From Caenimonas aquaedulcis (GTDB taxonomy: Bacteria > Pseudomonadota > Gammaproteobacteria > Burkholderiales > Burkholderiaceae_C), in contig NZ_JADWYS010000001.1 in assembly GCF_015831345.1 (NCBI RefSeq), forward strand, positions 2,056,118 to 2,120,117: a DNA stretch of 64,000 bases, in the 5' to 3' direction. The notes below the pieces were generated by a model. That model was not told the origin of the DNA, did not search any database, and saw nothing but the letters and a program-made list of their open reading frames with translations. Numbering within the stretch: position 1 is the first letter of the stretch; each line of letters begins with the position of its first letter. A program made the translations under genes and the position numbers. Below are positions 53,021-62,500 of this stretch, piece after piece.

Positions 53021-53380
53021 ATGAAGAAAAGTGCGCAGTCGCAGTCGCAAGGTCAGTCCCTTGCGAGGAAGCGCAATATGTGGCTCGACGATCCCGAGCC
53101 AATCAATCGCCCCACTAGAACGGTGGAATCTGGCCCATCCCAGAAAAAGGGCGCTCTTCGGCCCAAAGGGTTCCCATCAAAGCCCAGAATTGAACCCGCG
53201 AATTTCCAGCCATCGCTCATGAAATATGCCGAAGCGGCGAGAGATCTTTCAATTTCAATCAATCATCTTCGCAACCTCATCAACGACGGTAAGCTCAGAA
53301 GCGTCAGTGTTGGCCTTCGCGGCCGACGAGTTGCGCGAAGTGACATTGAAGAAGTTATTCGTAACGGCATCCGCAAGTAG
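53021..53380 (+). CDS. Excisionase/AlpA-like DNA-binding protein
   Basis: 119 residues, MKKSAQSQSQGQSLARKRNM at 53021 with an AGGAG site 9 bases before. A disordered basic first half leads to LMKYAEAARDLSISINHLRNLINDGKLRSVSVGLRGRRVARSDIEEVI, a MerR-like winged helix of the helix_turn_helix-17/excisionase type (about residues 68-115). It may direct excision by the integrase or control replication. Divergent frames over it are shadows. Confidence 0.7.
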   Translation: MKKSAQSQSQGQSLARKRNMWLDDPEPINRPTRTVESGPSQKKGALRPKGFPSKPRIEPANFQPSLMKYAEAARDLSISINHLRNLINDGKLRSVSVGLRGRRVARSDIEEVIRNGIRK

Positions 53381-53438
53381 GCCGTAATTCCCGGAGGCAG
53401 CATCTGAAGACGAACGGATGCTGCCTCCCCTTCGCTCA

Positions 53439-54494
53439 TTAAACTGGGCCCAATTTCCCCTGTTTCATGTCTTCCCATTTCGCTTCTCGCGAGCGAAAGC
53501 CCCAGCCTTGCTCGAACATTTGAAGTAGGGTTTTCATGCTCTCGTGCTGCTCACTGGGGGTCAAAACCGAGTCGATATCGAAACCCGTGTGCTCACGGAT
53601 GTCGCGCCGATCATCGAGCTTTGCGCGCTCGTATTGGTCAAACGCAGCGGTCTGTCCAAGAAGAAACAGCTCAAGACGGATGCGCGTTCTGTCACCTAAT
53701 TGTTCCATCCCCCTCAAGTCGATCACCTGGCCTTCCTGGGGCAGCACGGCCTTTACACGTTCTGTGAGCAGCTCGCGCGCGTTTTCTGGGGTCCACGTTT
53801 CCGGGCGGTTTAGACCCAGACGTTTCAACTCCTGGCCGCGCAGCGTGAGTTCGAAGCGAATCATGCCCTCGGCCTTCTGCGTGAGGGTTTTCCGAGCGCG
53901 GACTTGCGACCCCATCGGCCGTTTCTTGAGTTCCAGCGCCTTCAAGTAGGCCTTCATCGTCCAGCGCTTCGAATCTTTGCTCCAGTACAGGGTTTGCCTG
54001 CGGTACTGCGTGAAGTTCCATATCTTCGCCACTGTTCGACGATGGAGTGCGCGCATGAAGACCAATGCGTGAGCCTTGCTACCGCACCAGAGGTGATTTG
54101 CGTAGTCCACCCGAGTCAACTCGAAGTCACCCGCCCGATAGCTGCGCACCTCTTCGGACGACAACTCTATCCTGGCACGTGCAAGAACCTTGTCGATCAG
54201 CTCGATCGCGCCTTGGCGAAGTCTTTCCGTACCGACCAGATTTTGGCCAGTGAGGAACTTCGGCACTGACGCTTCAATGAACAGCACTCCCTGACCGCGC
54301 CGACTGCGAAGCCAGGCAAAGGTGCCGAAGCGACTCTTTACGCGGTATCTGCCCTCACGGTAGACAACTCGTTTGGGGTGGAGTTGGTGCAATTGGTAGA
54401 GGTCAACGCCATCGGCACGAAGCTTGACGCCTACGGTGTCGAACGTGGAGGAGAACCAAGGCTTTGACTTGCCAGATTCGGACTCGTTATTCAT
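53439..54494 (-). CDS. Phage/plasmid replication initiator (gene II/X, Phage_CRI type)
   Basis: 351 residues from ATG at 54494 after GGAGGG. Residues 30-130 (VDLYQLHQLHPKRVVYREGR, DFELTRVDYANHLWCGSKAH) and LVFMRALHRRTVAKIWNFTQ...QTLYWSKDSKRWTMKAYLK match rolling-circle initiators of filamentous phages and related plasmids. Such proteins nick the double-strand origin through a tyrosine. Its presence suggests the excised island can replicate. The 54495-55038 gap upstream may hold the origin. Confidence 0.72.
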   Translation of the reverse strand: MNNESESGKSKPWFSSTFDTVGVKLRADGVDLYQLHQLHPKRVVYREGRYRVKSRFGTFAWLRSRRGQGVLFIEASVPKFLTGQNLVGTERLRQGAIELIDKVLARARIELSSEEVRSYRAGDFELTRVDYANHLWCGSKAHALVFMRALHRRTVAKIWNFTQYRRQTLYWSKDSKRWTMKAYLKALELKKRPMGSQVRARKTLTQKAEGMIRFELTLRGQELKRLGLNRPETWTPENARELLTERVKAVLPQEGQVIDLRGMEQLGDRTRIRLELFLLGQTAAFDQYERAKLDDRRDIREHTGFDIDSVLTPSEQHESMKTLLQMFEQGWGFRSREAKWEDMKQGKLGPV

Positions 54495-55038
54495 CACTCT
54501 GCCCTCCCTATGACTCTCCCTAACCCTCCCATTACTCCCTCATGTCTGCCTCCAGGTCCATACGCGTGGGTGCCTGTGTGCGGGGTATTACGAGTGGGCC
54601 GTCTGCGCTTCAGCTTTGCATTCGATGCTCGCGCTGCATCAACGGCACATTGCCGCACGAATGTGTTGGGGCGACGTTCCAACAATGCCACGCGGGGGCG
54701 TGTGGAGTTGGCTTCCTTGCTGAATATCATCTTGTTCCTTGCGTGTGGTTGCGCGCCGAAGTCCGACGCCCAAATATTTACAAGTTCAAGGGAATCCAAG
54801 AGGCACCACGATCGGACGTCGCGACGTGTGGGACGCATTCGCGTAGGTTTTTTCAACCGGCGGGCTTGCCAGGTGACGGCAATTGCGCGTATCCGTGGGC
54901 TTGGTTGCCGAGAGGGGGTACCTTCACTACAGGCTGACGGAAAGGTGTGTTGAGGCCTGTCGGCCACTTGTCGACACTCACGCGACCGAACGCAAGGAGT
55001 CTGAGCACCCAGCAGCACTGCTGGGTGCTGATCGAGGT
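54495..55038. other. Non-coding stretch between Rep and H-NS genes
   Basis: About 544 bases. The only long frames are Arg/Ser-rich and lack ribosome sites, so I call no gene. The right end contains a 26-base perfect palindrome (55004-55029). An origin of replication, promoter of the Rep gene, or decayed sequence are all possible; nothing more is certain. Confidence 0.4.
55004..55029. repeat. 26-base perfect palindrome
   Basis: AGCACCCAGCAG, CA, then CTGCTGGGTGCT: a 12-bp stem with a 2-base loop, 9 bases beyond the H-NS stop. No T-run follows on the minus strand. It could terminate or protect the H-NS mRNA, or be a cruciform replication or nick site. Confidence 0.6.
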
Positions 55039-55407
55039 CTACTTCGCAGGCTTTCGCTTGAGGTCGTTGAGCGTCTGGCCGGCGCCTAGCGCGCCCTTCA
55101 CCCACTCCGGCTGCTCGCCGCGCCCGCTCCACTCGTTCCCTTTGCCATCGGAGAACTTCGCCGGCCTCGGCTTTCGCGCAACCTTTGCAGGCGTTTCTTG
55201 GCCCGCGGCTTCCAAATTCTTCTTCCTACGCGGTTTGCGCAATTGTTTACCTAGGCCCAGGTCTCTTGCGGTCAGTGCATAGACCGTTACGGCTTCCTTG
55301 ATGCGGTTGATGACCGCTACGCGTTCCGTCTTGAGGAGTTCGTCGGCGTCCTTCTGGAGCTTGGCGATTTGGCCTTTCAACGCAGCGTAGGTGGCTTTCT
55401 GTTCCAT
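55039..55407 (-). CDS. H-NS family DNA-binding protein
   Basis: 122 residues, MEQKATYAALKGQIAKLQKD. Residues 1-50 are a coiled-coil dimerisation segment, a basic linker follows (KPRRKKNLEAAGQETPAKVA), and the C-terminus has FSDGKGNEWSGRGEQPEWVKGAL, the H-NS/MvaT-class DNA-binding loop with the R-G-pattern. Island-borne H-NS proteins silence foreign A/T-rich DNA and may repress this island itself. Confidence 0.85.
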   Translation of the reverse strand: MEQKATYAALKGQIAKLQKDADELLKTERVAVINRIKEAVTVYALTARDLGLGKQLRKPRRKKNLEAAGQETPAKVARKPRPAKFSDGKGNEWSGRGEQPEWVKGALGAGQTLNDLKRKPAK

Positions 55408-55444
55408 GGTTGATTTTTCAGGTTTGGGTTGAGATGCTTGGCGT

Positions 55445-55792
55445 CTAATAGTCGCCAGGTGTTAGAAATGTGGTGGTCTCACGATTGGCCTCGGTGACCA
55501 CCCACAGTTGCGGGTTTAGTTGATGGGTTGCTGTCGGAAGTACCTCACTTTCTGTCTTGAGTTTGTAGATCGACATGAGTTCGCCGCCGCTCTGGAGCGC
55601 CAGGCGGTTTGCTATATCCGCTACGGCAGTTACATCGCCCCAATCGGCGGTGACATGCCTCGCGAGTAGCACCTCGACACGGGTGCGATGTGTCGCAATG
55701 AGGCGCGCGGCGTTTGGCGTCACGAGAATTTGCCCAAGTTCGAACAAGGGCTTGACGTTGAGCAGGATGATTCGGAATGCAGGCGTGACCAT
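55445..55792 (-). CDS. Hypothetical island protein (115 aa)
   Basis: From ATG at 55792 after a GAGG site (MVTPAFRIILLNVKPLFELG). LGQILVTPNAARLIA, LLARHVTADWGDVTAVADIA and SIYKLKTESEVL...QLWVVTEANRETTTFLTPGDY form a pattern I have seen in plasmid- and island-borne proteins of unknown function. It ends 37 bases before the H-NS start, same strand, so they may share a promoter. Role unknown. Confidence 0.65.
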   Translation of the reverse strand: MVTPAFRIILLNVKPLFELGQILVTPNAARLIATHRTRVEVLLARHVTADWGDVTAVADIANRLALQSGGELMSIYKLKTESEVLPTATHQLNPQLWVVTEANRETTTFLTPGDY

Positions 55793-55929
55793 GTCTGACC
55801 TCAGGTTGGTCCAGTGGAAATTGCGTGTTGAGTGACCAGCTGACTTGAGACAGGCGCGTGCTAGCGCCACCTGTTGCGCAGGTCAGTTTGATTTGCGGAG
55901 GGCGGAGCGATTCGCTCCAAAGACGAGAG

Positions 55930-57207
55930 CTAGCTCTCGGTTGCCGTTGCTGTCGGTGCGTGCTGCCAGATGTAGTTGGCCCAACTGTCCATCATTTCGC
56001 GGCGCTTTTCCAGCATGTCGCTACGCGCGTAGGCGCGGACTGTTTGATCGGTGACAACGTGCGCTAGAGCGAACTCCATTAGCTCGTGCGCATATTGCGT
56101 TTCTTCGGAGCCCCAAACTCGAAAGCTCGATCGAAACCCGTGCATCGTGAATGGCTCTTTCAGGCGCTTGAGCAGCTGTGTGAACACCATGTCGCTGTAG
56201 GGTTTGCCGGAGGGATTGGCAAACACCAGGTCGCCGTCAGTTGTCGTTCGAAGCTTCTCGGCGAGCTTCATCAACTTCTGTGCACGCTTCGACAGCGGAA
56301 TGCGATGGGGCCGCCCCGACTTCATGCGTTCGCCTGGAATTGTCCAGTCCTTGTAGCTCTTGTCGAACTCCGACCATCGTGCGCCTCGAACCTCACCCGA
56401 TCGCGTGGCGTTGAGGACGGCGAACTCGAACGCGATCTTCACCCGATCCGTCGCCGTGCTTTCCCATACTCTTTGCAAGACGCGACCCACCTGAGAATGC
56501 GGGCAGGACGCGAAGTGTTTGACCTTGCGCGCCCTGACATTGCCACCAAGCGCGATCTTCACCTGGGTCCAGAATTCCGCATCCGGCGCTTGCACGTGGT
56601 CCTTGGCGGCGGCGTAGTTGAAAACAATCCGTATACGCTGAAGCGTACGCGATGCAGTTTCGGCCTTGTCTTTCCAAATTGGCGAAATGGCGCGCAGTAT
56701 GTCAGCCTTGTCGATATCTGACATGCGCTTCGCCCCGAGCTTAGGAAAGACGTAGGTGGTCAACGTGTTGAGCCACTGAGCACCATGCTTGGCGTTCTTC
56801 CAGTCGGCTGAGTATTCTTCGATGTACTCCAGCGCGCATTGCTTAAAGGTCTTGCCTTCGAGTTTTTGTCGCGCAATGCCCGCTGCGCGCTCGTCCTTTG
56901 CCTGTCGCCGCGCAGCAATAGGATCAACACCTTCTGCGACTAGCTTCCGAGCTTCGCGGGCGCGCTCCCGCGCTTCTGCCAGCCCAAAGTCGGAGGCAGA
57001 TCCGAGTCCCATCTCGCGGCGTGAATTGTTTAACGTGTAGCGCAGCACCCAAGAGCGTGTACCAGTTTCGCCAACCTGCAAGTACAAGCCGTGGCCGTCC
57101 AGGTGGTAGCCAGGCGCTTTGCCTTTGCTACGCACGGCGGCGTCGTTAAGCAGGTTGTGGCGGGTCACGGCTGCGGCAGCAGGGATGGTTTGGTAGTTAC
57201 CCCCCAT
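55930..57207 (-). CDS. int: Tyrosine recombinase/integrase, P4 type
   Basis: 425 residues. The N-terminal DUF4102-like arm domain (YHLDGHGLYLQVGETGTRSWVLRYTLNNSRREMGLGS) is typical of P4/CP4-57 integrases at tRNA genes. Catalytic residues: first Arg in LNATRSGEVRGARW, HxxR in MHGFRSSFRVWG, histidine in FALAHVVTDQTVRAYAR with the tyrosine close behind. The C-terminus appears complete. The start lies over a TTTACCCCCCTTTTT repeat shared with the left end, which would let it regulate itself. Confidence 0.93.
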   Translation of the reverse strand: MGGNYQTIPAAAAVTRHNLLNDAAVRSKGKAPGYHLDGHGLYLQVGETGTRSWVLRYTLNNSRREMGLGSASDFGLAEARERAREARKLVAEGVDPIAARRQAKDERAAGIARQKLEGKTFKQCALEYIEEYSADWKNAKHGAQWLNTLTTYVFPKLGAKRMSDIDKADILRAISPIWKDKAETASRTLQRIRIVFNYAAAKDHVQAPDAEFWTQVKIALGGNVRARKVKHFASCPHSQVGRVLQRVWESTATDRVKIAFEFAVLNATRSGEVRGARWSEFDKSYKDWTIPGERMKSGRPHRIPLSKRAQKLMKLAEKLRTTTDGDLVFANPSGKPYSDMVFTQLLKRLKEPFTMHGFRSSFRVWGSEETQYAHELMEFALAHVVTDQTVRAYARSDMLEKRREMMDSWANYIWQHAPTATATES

Positions 57208-57222
57208 TTTACCCCCCTTTTT
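57208..57222 (+). repeat. Candidate integrase arm-type site (right)
   Basis: TTTACCCCCCTTTTT is a second copy of 36400-36414 and covers the integrase ribosome site just before its ATG at 57207. Confidence 0.45.
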
Positions 57223-57349
57223 TCGTTGTTTTTCGTGGTTTTTGGTAGTACGCCTTGCACCGCCACCGGGGCGCTATGCCGCACCACGCCTAGCGCTGTT
57301 GGCTTTTGTTGGTGGCCATTGGTACGCCTTTGAGTTATACTGTAGCAGC

Positions 57350-57363
57350 CACACTCTCCGCCA
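57350..57363 (+). repeat. attR core direct repeat
   Basis: CACACTCTCCGCCA, same orientation as the tRNA-Ser end at 36346-36359. It is followed 8 bases later by the stop of a LysR gene in ordinary chromosomal DNA. Confidence 0.88.
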
Positions 57364-57370
57364 TTTGCGG

Positions 57371-58267
57371 CTACTTTGCGGAACTCCAGAACGCCTCCGC
57401 CGCCGCACCCAAGGCCCTGCGCTCGCGGTACAGCCTGATCTCGATCGGCACGTTCCAACCGTCATCCGAGGCGGGCACGAGTCGTCCAGCGGCCATGTCC
57501 TCCTTCACCAGGATCTCCGGTAGCCACGCCACCCCGCGCCCATCCAGCGCCATCGTGCGCAGCACCGACGCGAGATGTGCGGTGAAAGCCACGCGCACCG
57601 GCAGGGATTCCAGCCGCGGCCCCACCACCGCACGCACGATGCGCCCCAGCCCGGACTCGCCGGCGTACTCCAGCACCGGCACGGCCTTCGCCGTCTTGCC
57701 CCCCAGCACATGCAGCGGCTTGCCCTGCTTGTTCGCCGCCGACACCGGGACCAGCTTGTCGTGCCCGACCACCACGGACACATAAGCCTCGCCATCCAGC
57801 GCCCCCCGCGCCTGCGCATGGGAGTGACTCAGGACGAACTGCACCTTGCTTTGCAGCATCAGCGCCTCGCAGCGCTGCAGCACATCCGACACCAGCTGCA
57901 CCGGGCCGAGCGTGGTGCGCGCTTCGAGGCCGCGAAGCCACAGCGGCAGGAAGGTGAACGACAGCGCATGCGTCGCGGCGATTCGCAACGTGACCGAGCT
58001 CGCCTCCGCCACGATGCGCGCCTCGCCGGGGACGCGGGCTACGCGCGCCAGCAGCTCATCCGCGACGCCGCGAAACCACTCGCCCACTTCGGTGAGCTTC
58101 GCGGGCTGCGTGCTGCGGTCGAAGAGCTCCGCGCCAAGCCATTCCTCCAACGCGCGGATCCTGCGGCTGAACGCGGGCTGCGTCATATGCCGCTCGTCGG
58201 CGGCGCGGGAGAAATTGCCCGTCGCAGCGAGCACACGGAAGTCTTCGAGCCAGAGAAAGTTCAGCAT
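57371..58267 (-). CDS. LysR-family transcriptional regulator
   Basis: 298 residues from ATG at 58267 (MLNFLWLEDFRVLAATGNFS). Helix-turn-helix FSRAADERHMTQPAFSRRIRALEEWLGAELFDRST. The effector half starts VTLRIAATHALSFTFLPLWL. It is divergent from the enolase-superfamily gene at 58366 with 98 bases between, the usual LysR-target layout, so it probably controls that enzyme in response to its substrate. The island's right end lies directly behind its stop without damaging it. Confidence 0.92.
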   Translation of the reverse strand: MLNFLWLEDFRVLAATGNFSRAADERHMTQPAFSRRIRALEEWLGAELFDRSTQPAKLTEVGEWFRGVADELLARVARVPGEARIVAEASSVTLRIAATHALSFTFLPLWLRGLEARTTLGPVQLVSDVLQRCEALMLQSKVQFVLSHSHAQARGALDGEAYVSVVVGHDKLVPVSAANKQGKPLHVLGGKTAKAVPVLEYAGESGLGRIVRAVVGPRLESLPVRVAFTAHLASVLRTMALDGRGVAWLPEILVKEDMAAGRLVPASDDGWNVPIEIRLYRERRALGAAAEAFWSSAK

Positions 58268-58365
58268 CGGTGCCTCCAGGGCATTGAAGCAGAGAAATTG
58301 GGCATTGGCGCAAGCGGCCGGGATCGCGGACGATTCAGTTTTGGCAGGAACCCGAGGACACACCC

Positions 58366-59532
58366 ATGAAGATCGTCGACATTCGCGAAGTCACCCTTCC
58401 CATCAGCTCCCCCATCCGCAACGCCTACATCGACTTTAGCAAGATGACGCTGAGCCTCGTGGCGGTCATCACCGACGTCGTGCAGGGCGGCAAGCCGGTG
58501 GTCGGTTACGGCTTCAACTCCAACGGCCGCTACGGCCAGGGCAAGCTGATGCGCGAACGCTTCATCCCGCGCGTGATGGAAGCCAGCGCGGAATCGCTGA
58601 TGTCCGATGACGGCAAGAACATCGATCCGCACAAGGTGTGGAACACGATGTTCACCAACGAAAAGCCCGGCGGCCACGGCGAGCGATCGGTGGCGATCGG
58701 CACGATCGACATGGCCGTGTGGGATGCCGTCGCGAAGATCGAGGGCAAGCCCCTCTTCCAGTTGCTGGCCGACCGCTACGGCAACGGCAAACCCAATCGC
58801 GATGTGTTCGTGTATGCCGCGGGCGGTTACTACTACCCCGGGCAGGACCACGGCAAGCTGAAGGACGAGATGCGCAGCTACATCGACCGGGGCTATACGG
58901 TCGTCAAGAAGAAGATCGGCGGCGCGTCGCTCGATGAAGACCTGCGCCGCATCGACTCGATCCTCTCCGTGCTGCAGGACGGCCAGAAGCTCGCGGTGGA
59001 CGCGAACGGGCGCTTCGACCTCGACACCGCGATCGCGTATGCAAAGGCCCTGTCGCAGTACGACCTGTTCTGGTACGAGGAAGCGGGCGATCCGCTCGAC
59101 TACGAACTGCAGGCGACGCTGCGCAACTACTACAGGAACCCGATGGCCACGGGCGAGAACCTGTTCTCGATGAAGGATGCGCGCAACCTGATCCGCCATG
59201 GCGGCATGCGCCCCGACCGCGACTGGCTGCAGTTCGATTGCGCCTTGAGCTACGGCCTCGTCGAATACCTGCGCACGCTCGACATGCTCAAGGAACATGG
59301 CTGGTCCGCGAGCCGCTGCATCCCGCACGGCGGCCACCAGATGTCGCTGAACATCGCGGCGGGCCTGGGCCTGGGCGGCAACGAGTCCTACCCGGACCTG
59401 TTCCAGCCCTTCGGCGGCTTCCCCGACGGCGTGAAGGTGAAGAACGGCTATGTGACGCTGCCCGACCTTCCGGGCATCGGCTTCGAAGGCAAGGCGGACC
59501 TGTACCGCGAGATGCAGGCGCTGTCGGCCTGA
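58366..59532 (+). CDS. Enolase-superfamily dehydratase, D-tartrate dehydratase-like
   Basis: 388 residues. The catalytic lysine pair lies in VVKKKIGGASLDED, metal ligands in LAVDANGRFD, FWYEEAGDPLDY and MATGENLFS, and the catalytic His in CIPHGGHQMS. This spacing and length fit D-tartrate dehydratase (TarD of Bradyrhizobium), which dehydrates D-tartrate to oxaloacetate. Other acid-sugar dehydratases share the scaffold. No tartrate transporter is adjacent. Regulated probably by the divergent LysR. Confidence 0.8.
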   Translation: MKIVDIREVTLPISSPIRNAYIDFSKMTLSLVAVITDVVQGGKPVVGYGFNSNGRYGQGKLMRERFIPRVMEASAESLMSDDGKNIDPHKVWNTMFTNEKPGGHGERSVAIGTIDMAVWDAVAKIEGKPLFQLLADRYGNGKPNRDVFVYAAGGYYYPGQDHGKLKDEMRSYIDRGYTVVKKKIGGASLDEDLRRIDSILSVLQDGQKLAVDANGRFDLDTAIAYAKALSQYDLFWYEEAGDPLDYELQATLRNYYRNPMATGENLFSMKDARNLIRHGGMRPDRDWLQFDCALSYGLVEYLRTLDMLKEHGWSASRCIPHGGHQMSLNIAAGLGLGGNESYPDLFQPFGGFPDGVKVKNGYVTLPDLPGIGFEGKADLYREMQALSA

Positions 59533-59581
59533 TCCCGCGGTCCCCGCTTCAGTCCTTCAGTCCCCGCACCGGTCCCGCGCT

Positions 59582-62500
59582 TCAGTCCTGCACGAGGTTG
59601 CGCAGTTCGCGCAGCGCGACGGACAGCATCGCGAGGTCGGGGTTGGGCGTGTCGGCGAGGTCGCCCACGAGGCGCCGCGCGCGCGCGAATGCCATCGGGT
59701 TGCGCGCTTCCCACGCGGAGAGTTTCTCCGCGGCGGTGCCCGCGTCGCCCTTGACGGTGTCGAGGGCGATGGTGTGGCGAAGGCCACCCAGGTCCTCTGC
59801 CAATGCGACTTTCGCCATCGCCTGCCAGTGGTTGTCGGCGGGGAGGAGGTCGATCTGCTGGCGCAGGCGCTCGAGGCCCAGGCGCTCGCCCACGCCGAAG
59901 TGCACGTCGGCCGTGACGTCCAGGCGTCGCTGCGCGGAATCGGAAATCTCCGCGATGTCCAGTGCGCTGAAGAGGCGGTCCGCCGCGTTCACCTGCAGCG
60001 CGAGGTCGCGCGGCACGCCGGCGGCGATCCACTGCGAAACGCGCGGCGACTCCGCGCCTTCCGGCTCCAGCCGCTCGCGCAGCGCCGCCACGGCGGGCTG
60101 CAACTTCTGCGCGACGCGCTCCATCGGCTCCTGCAGGCGCCGCGAGCGCAGGAACCATCCTGTCGCGCGGGCAATCAGGCGGCGCCACTCGATGATGAGT
60201 TCGCCCTGCACGTCGTCGCTGACCTGGTTGTCCAGCGCCTCGATGCGCTGCCACAGCGCGACGCTGGAGAACACTTCGCGCGACAGGAGGTAGGCACGCA
60301 CGACCTGCGCCGGCGCGGCGCCGGTCACCTCGGACACCTGGTGCACGAAGGTCGGGCCGACGCGGTTGATCATGCTGTTGAGCACGTGCGTGGAGATGAT
60401 CTCGCGCCGCAGCGGATGCGCCGCGATCTCCTGCGGGAAGTCGCGCTGCAGCGCCGAAGGGAAGTAACGCGCCAACGCCGTTTCGACCCACGGGTCTTCG
60501 GGCAGGTTGGATTCCAGCAGCTCGTCGTACACCCACATCTTGCAATAGGCGAGCAGCACCGCCTGCTCCGGCGTGGTGAGGCCCAGGCCGCGCGTCTTGC
60601 GCTCGGCGAGCTCGTCGTCCGTGGGCAGGAATTCGATGGCGCGGTTCAGCCGCCCGTTCTTCTCGAGGAAGCGCATGAAGCGAGCCTGTTCATCGAGCAA
60701 CTGCGGCGCGAGCCGCTTGCCGATGGACAGCGCCTGCGTCTGGAAGTAGTTATCGCGCAGCACGAGCGCCGCGACGTCGTCCGTCATGGTCGGCAGGATG
60801 GCGTTGCGCTTGGCTTCATCGATGCGGCCCTTGCCTACAGCGAGCCCCAGCAGGATCTTGATGTTCACCTCGTGGTCGGAGGTGTCCACGCCCGCGGAGT
60901 TGTCGATCGCATCGGTGTACAGGCGCACGCCGGCCAGCGCGGCTTCCACGCGGCCTCTTTGCGTGAAGCCGAGATTGCCGCCCTCGCCCACGACCTTGCA
61001 TCGCAGTTCGTTGCCGTTGATGCGCAGCGCGTCGTTGGCGCGATCGCCCACATCGGCATGGGTTTCGCTCGATGCCTTCACGTACGTGCCGATGCCGCCG
61101 TTGTAGAGCAGGTCGACCGGTGCTTTCAGGATGGCGGACACGAGCTCCGTCGGGGCCAGCTTGTCCGCCGTGATGCCGAGCGCTTCCCTTGCCTGCGGCG
61201 AGATCGGGATGGACTTTTCCGAACGGGCCCAGATGCCTCCACCGGCGGAGATGAGCTTCGATTCGTAGTCCGCCCACGAGGAGCGCGGCAGCGCGAAGAG
61301 GCGCTGGCGTTCCGCGAAGGAGGCCGCCGCATCGGGATTCGGGTCGATGAAGATGTGCCGATGGTCGAAGGCTGCGACGAGGTGGATGTGCGGCGACAGC
61401 AGCATGCCGTTGCCGAAGACGTCTCCCGACATGTCGCCGATCCCCGCGACTGTGAACGCCCGCGACTGCGTGTTCACGCCCATCTCGCGGAAATGCCGCT
61501 TGACGCTCTCCCACGCCCCGCGCGCCGTGATGCCCATGACCTTGTGGTCATAGCCCACGCTGCCGCCCGATGCGAACGCATCGCCCAGCCAGTGGCCGTA
61601 TTCCAGGCTGACCTGGTTCGCGAAGTCGGAGAAGGTGGCCGTTCCTTTGTCCGCTGCCACCACGAGATACGGGTCGTCGCCGTCGATGCGTACCACCTGC
61701 GGCGGCGCCACCGGCTTGCCGCCGACGAGGTTGTCGGTGATGTCCAGCAGGCCTCGCAGGTAGTCCTGGTAGCAGGCGATGCCTTCCTTCATGAACGCAT
61801 CGCGATCGGATTGCGGGGGCGCCTTCTTCAGCACGAAGCCGCCCTTGGAGCCCACCGGCACGATCACGGTGTTCTTCACCATCTGCGCCTTCACCAGGCC
61901 CAGCACCTCGGTGCGGAAGTCGTCCGGCCGGTCGGACCAGCGCAGGCCGCCGCGCGCGACCTTGCCGCCGCGCAGGTGGATGCCCTCGAAGCGCGGCGAG
62001 TACACGAAGATTTCGTACAGCGGGCGCGGCTGCGGCAGGCCCGGGATCTTCGACGAGTCGAACTTGAAGCTGAGGAACGCGCGGCGCGGCCCCGGTGCGC
62101 CGGAGTGGCCCACGCCCGTGCGCCAGTAGTTCGTGCGCAAGGTCGCATCCACCAGGGCGAGCAGCTGGCGCAGCACGCGGTCCTCGTTGAGGTTGCTGAC
62201 TTTCTCCAGCGCCTTCTCGATGCCGTTCACCTGCGCCTGCGCGCCTTCGGCATCGGCGTTCTGCGGGTCGAAGCGCAGCTTGAACAGGCCCACCAGCATG
62301 CGCGCGATGCGCGGATGCGTGGAGAGCGTCGCGGCAATCGTCGCCTGCGACTGCGCGAAGCCGATCTGCTTGAGGTACTTCGCATAGGCGCGCAGCACCG
62401 CGACCTCTTCCGCGGACAGGTTGGCCAGCAGCACGAGGCGGTTGAAATCGTCGCTTTCGACGTCGCCGTTCAGCACGCGGGCGAACGCGTCCTCGAAGAG

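Larger units (their letters stand above)
36346..57363. mobile_element. Genomic island integrated at tRNA-Ser (about 21.0 kb)
   Basis: The interval lies between two 14-bp CACACTCTCCGCCA repeats, the left one being the tRNA-Ser 3' end. It carries a P4-type integrase reading towards the right end, an excisionase-like protein, a filamentous-phage-type replication initiator, H-NS, an XRE regulator and several defence-like modules. Gene style changes at the junctions: lower G+C, more TTG/GTG starts, and more A/T-rich codons. No conjugation or capsid genes are seen, so transfer would need a helper. Confidence 0.88.

Noticed and set aside
54494..55132. A 212-codon minus-strand frame between the Rep and H-NS genes
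   Set aside because: Composition is Arg/Pro/Ser-rich, no ribosome site, overlaps the H-NS gene and has no domain-like pattern. The region is reported as non-coding.
53021..57207. A complete integrated filamentous phage
   Set aside because: A gene II/X-like initiator is present but no coat, pIII, Zot-like or secretion genes are found in the island.
57350..57363. A second tRNA gene at the right island end
   Set aside because: Only the last 14 bases of tRNA-Ser are present; it is the att repeat, not a gene.
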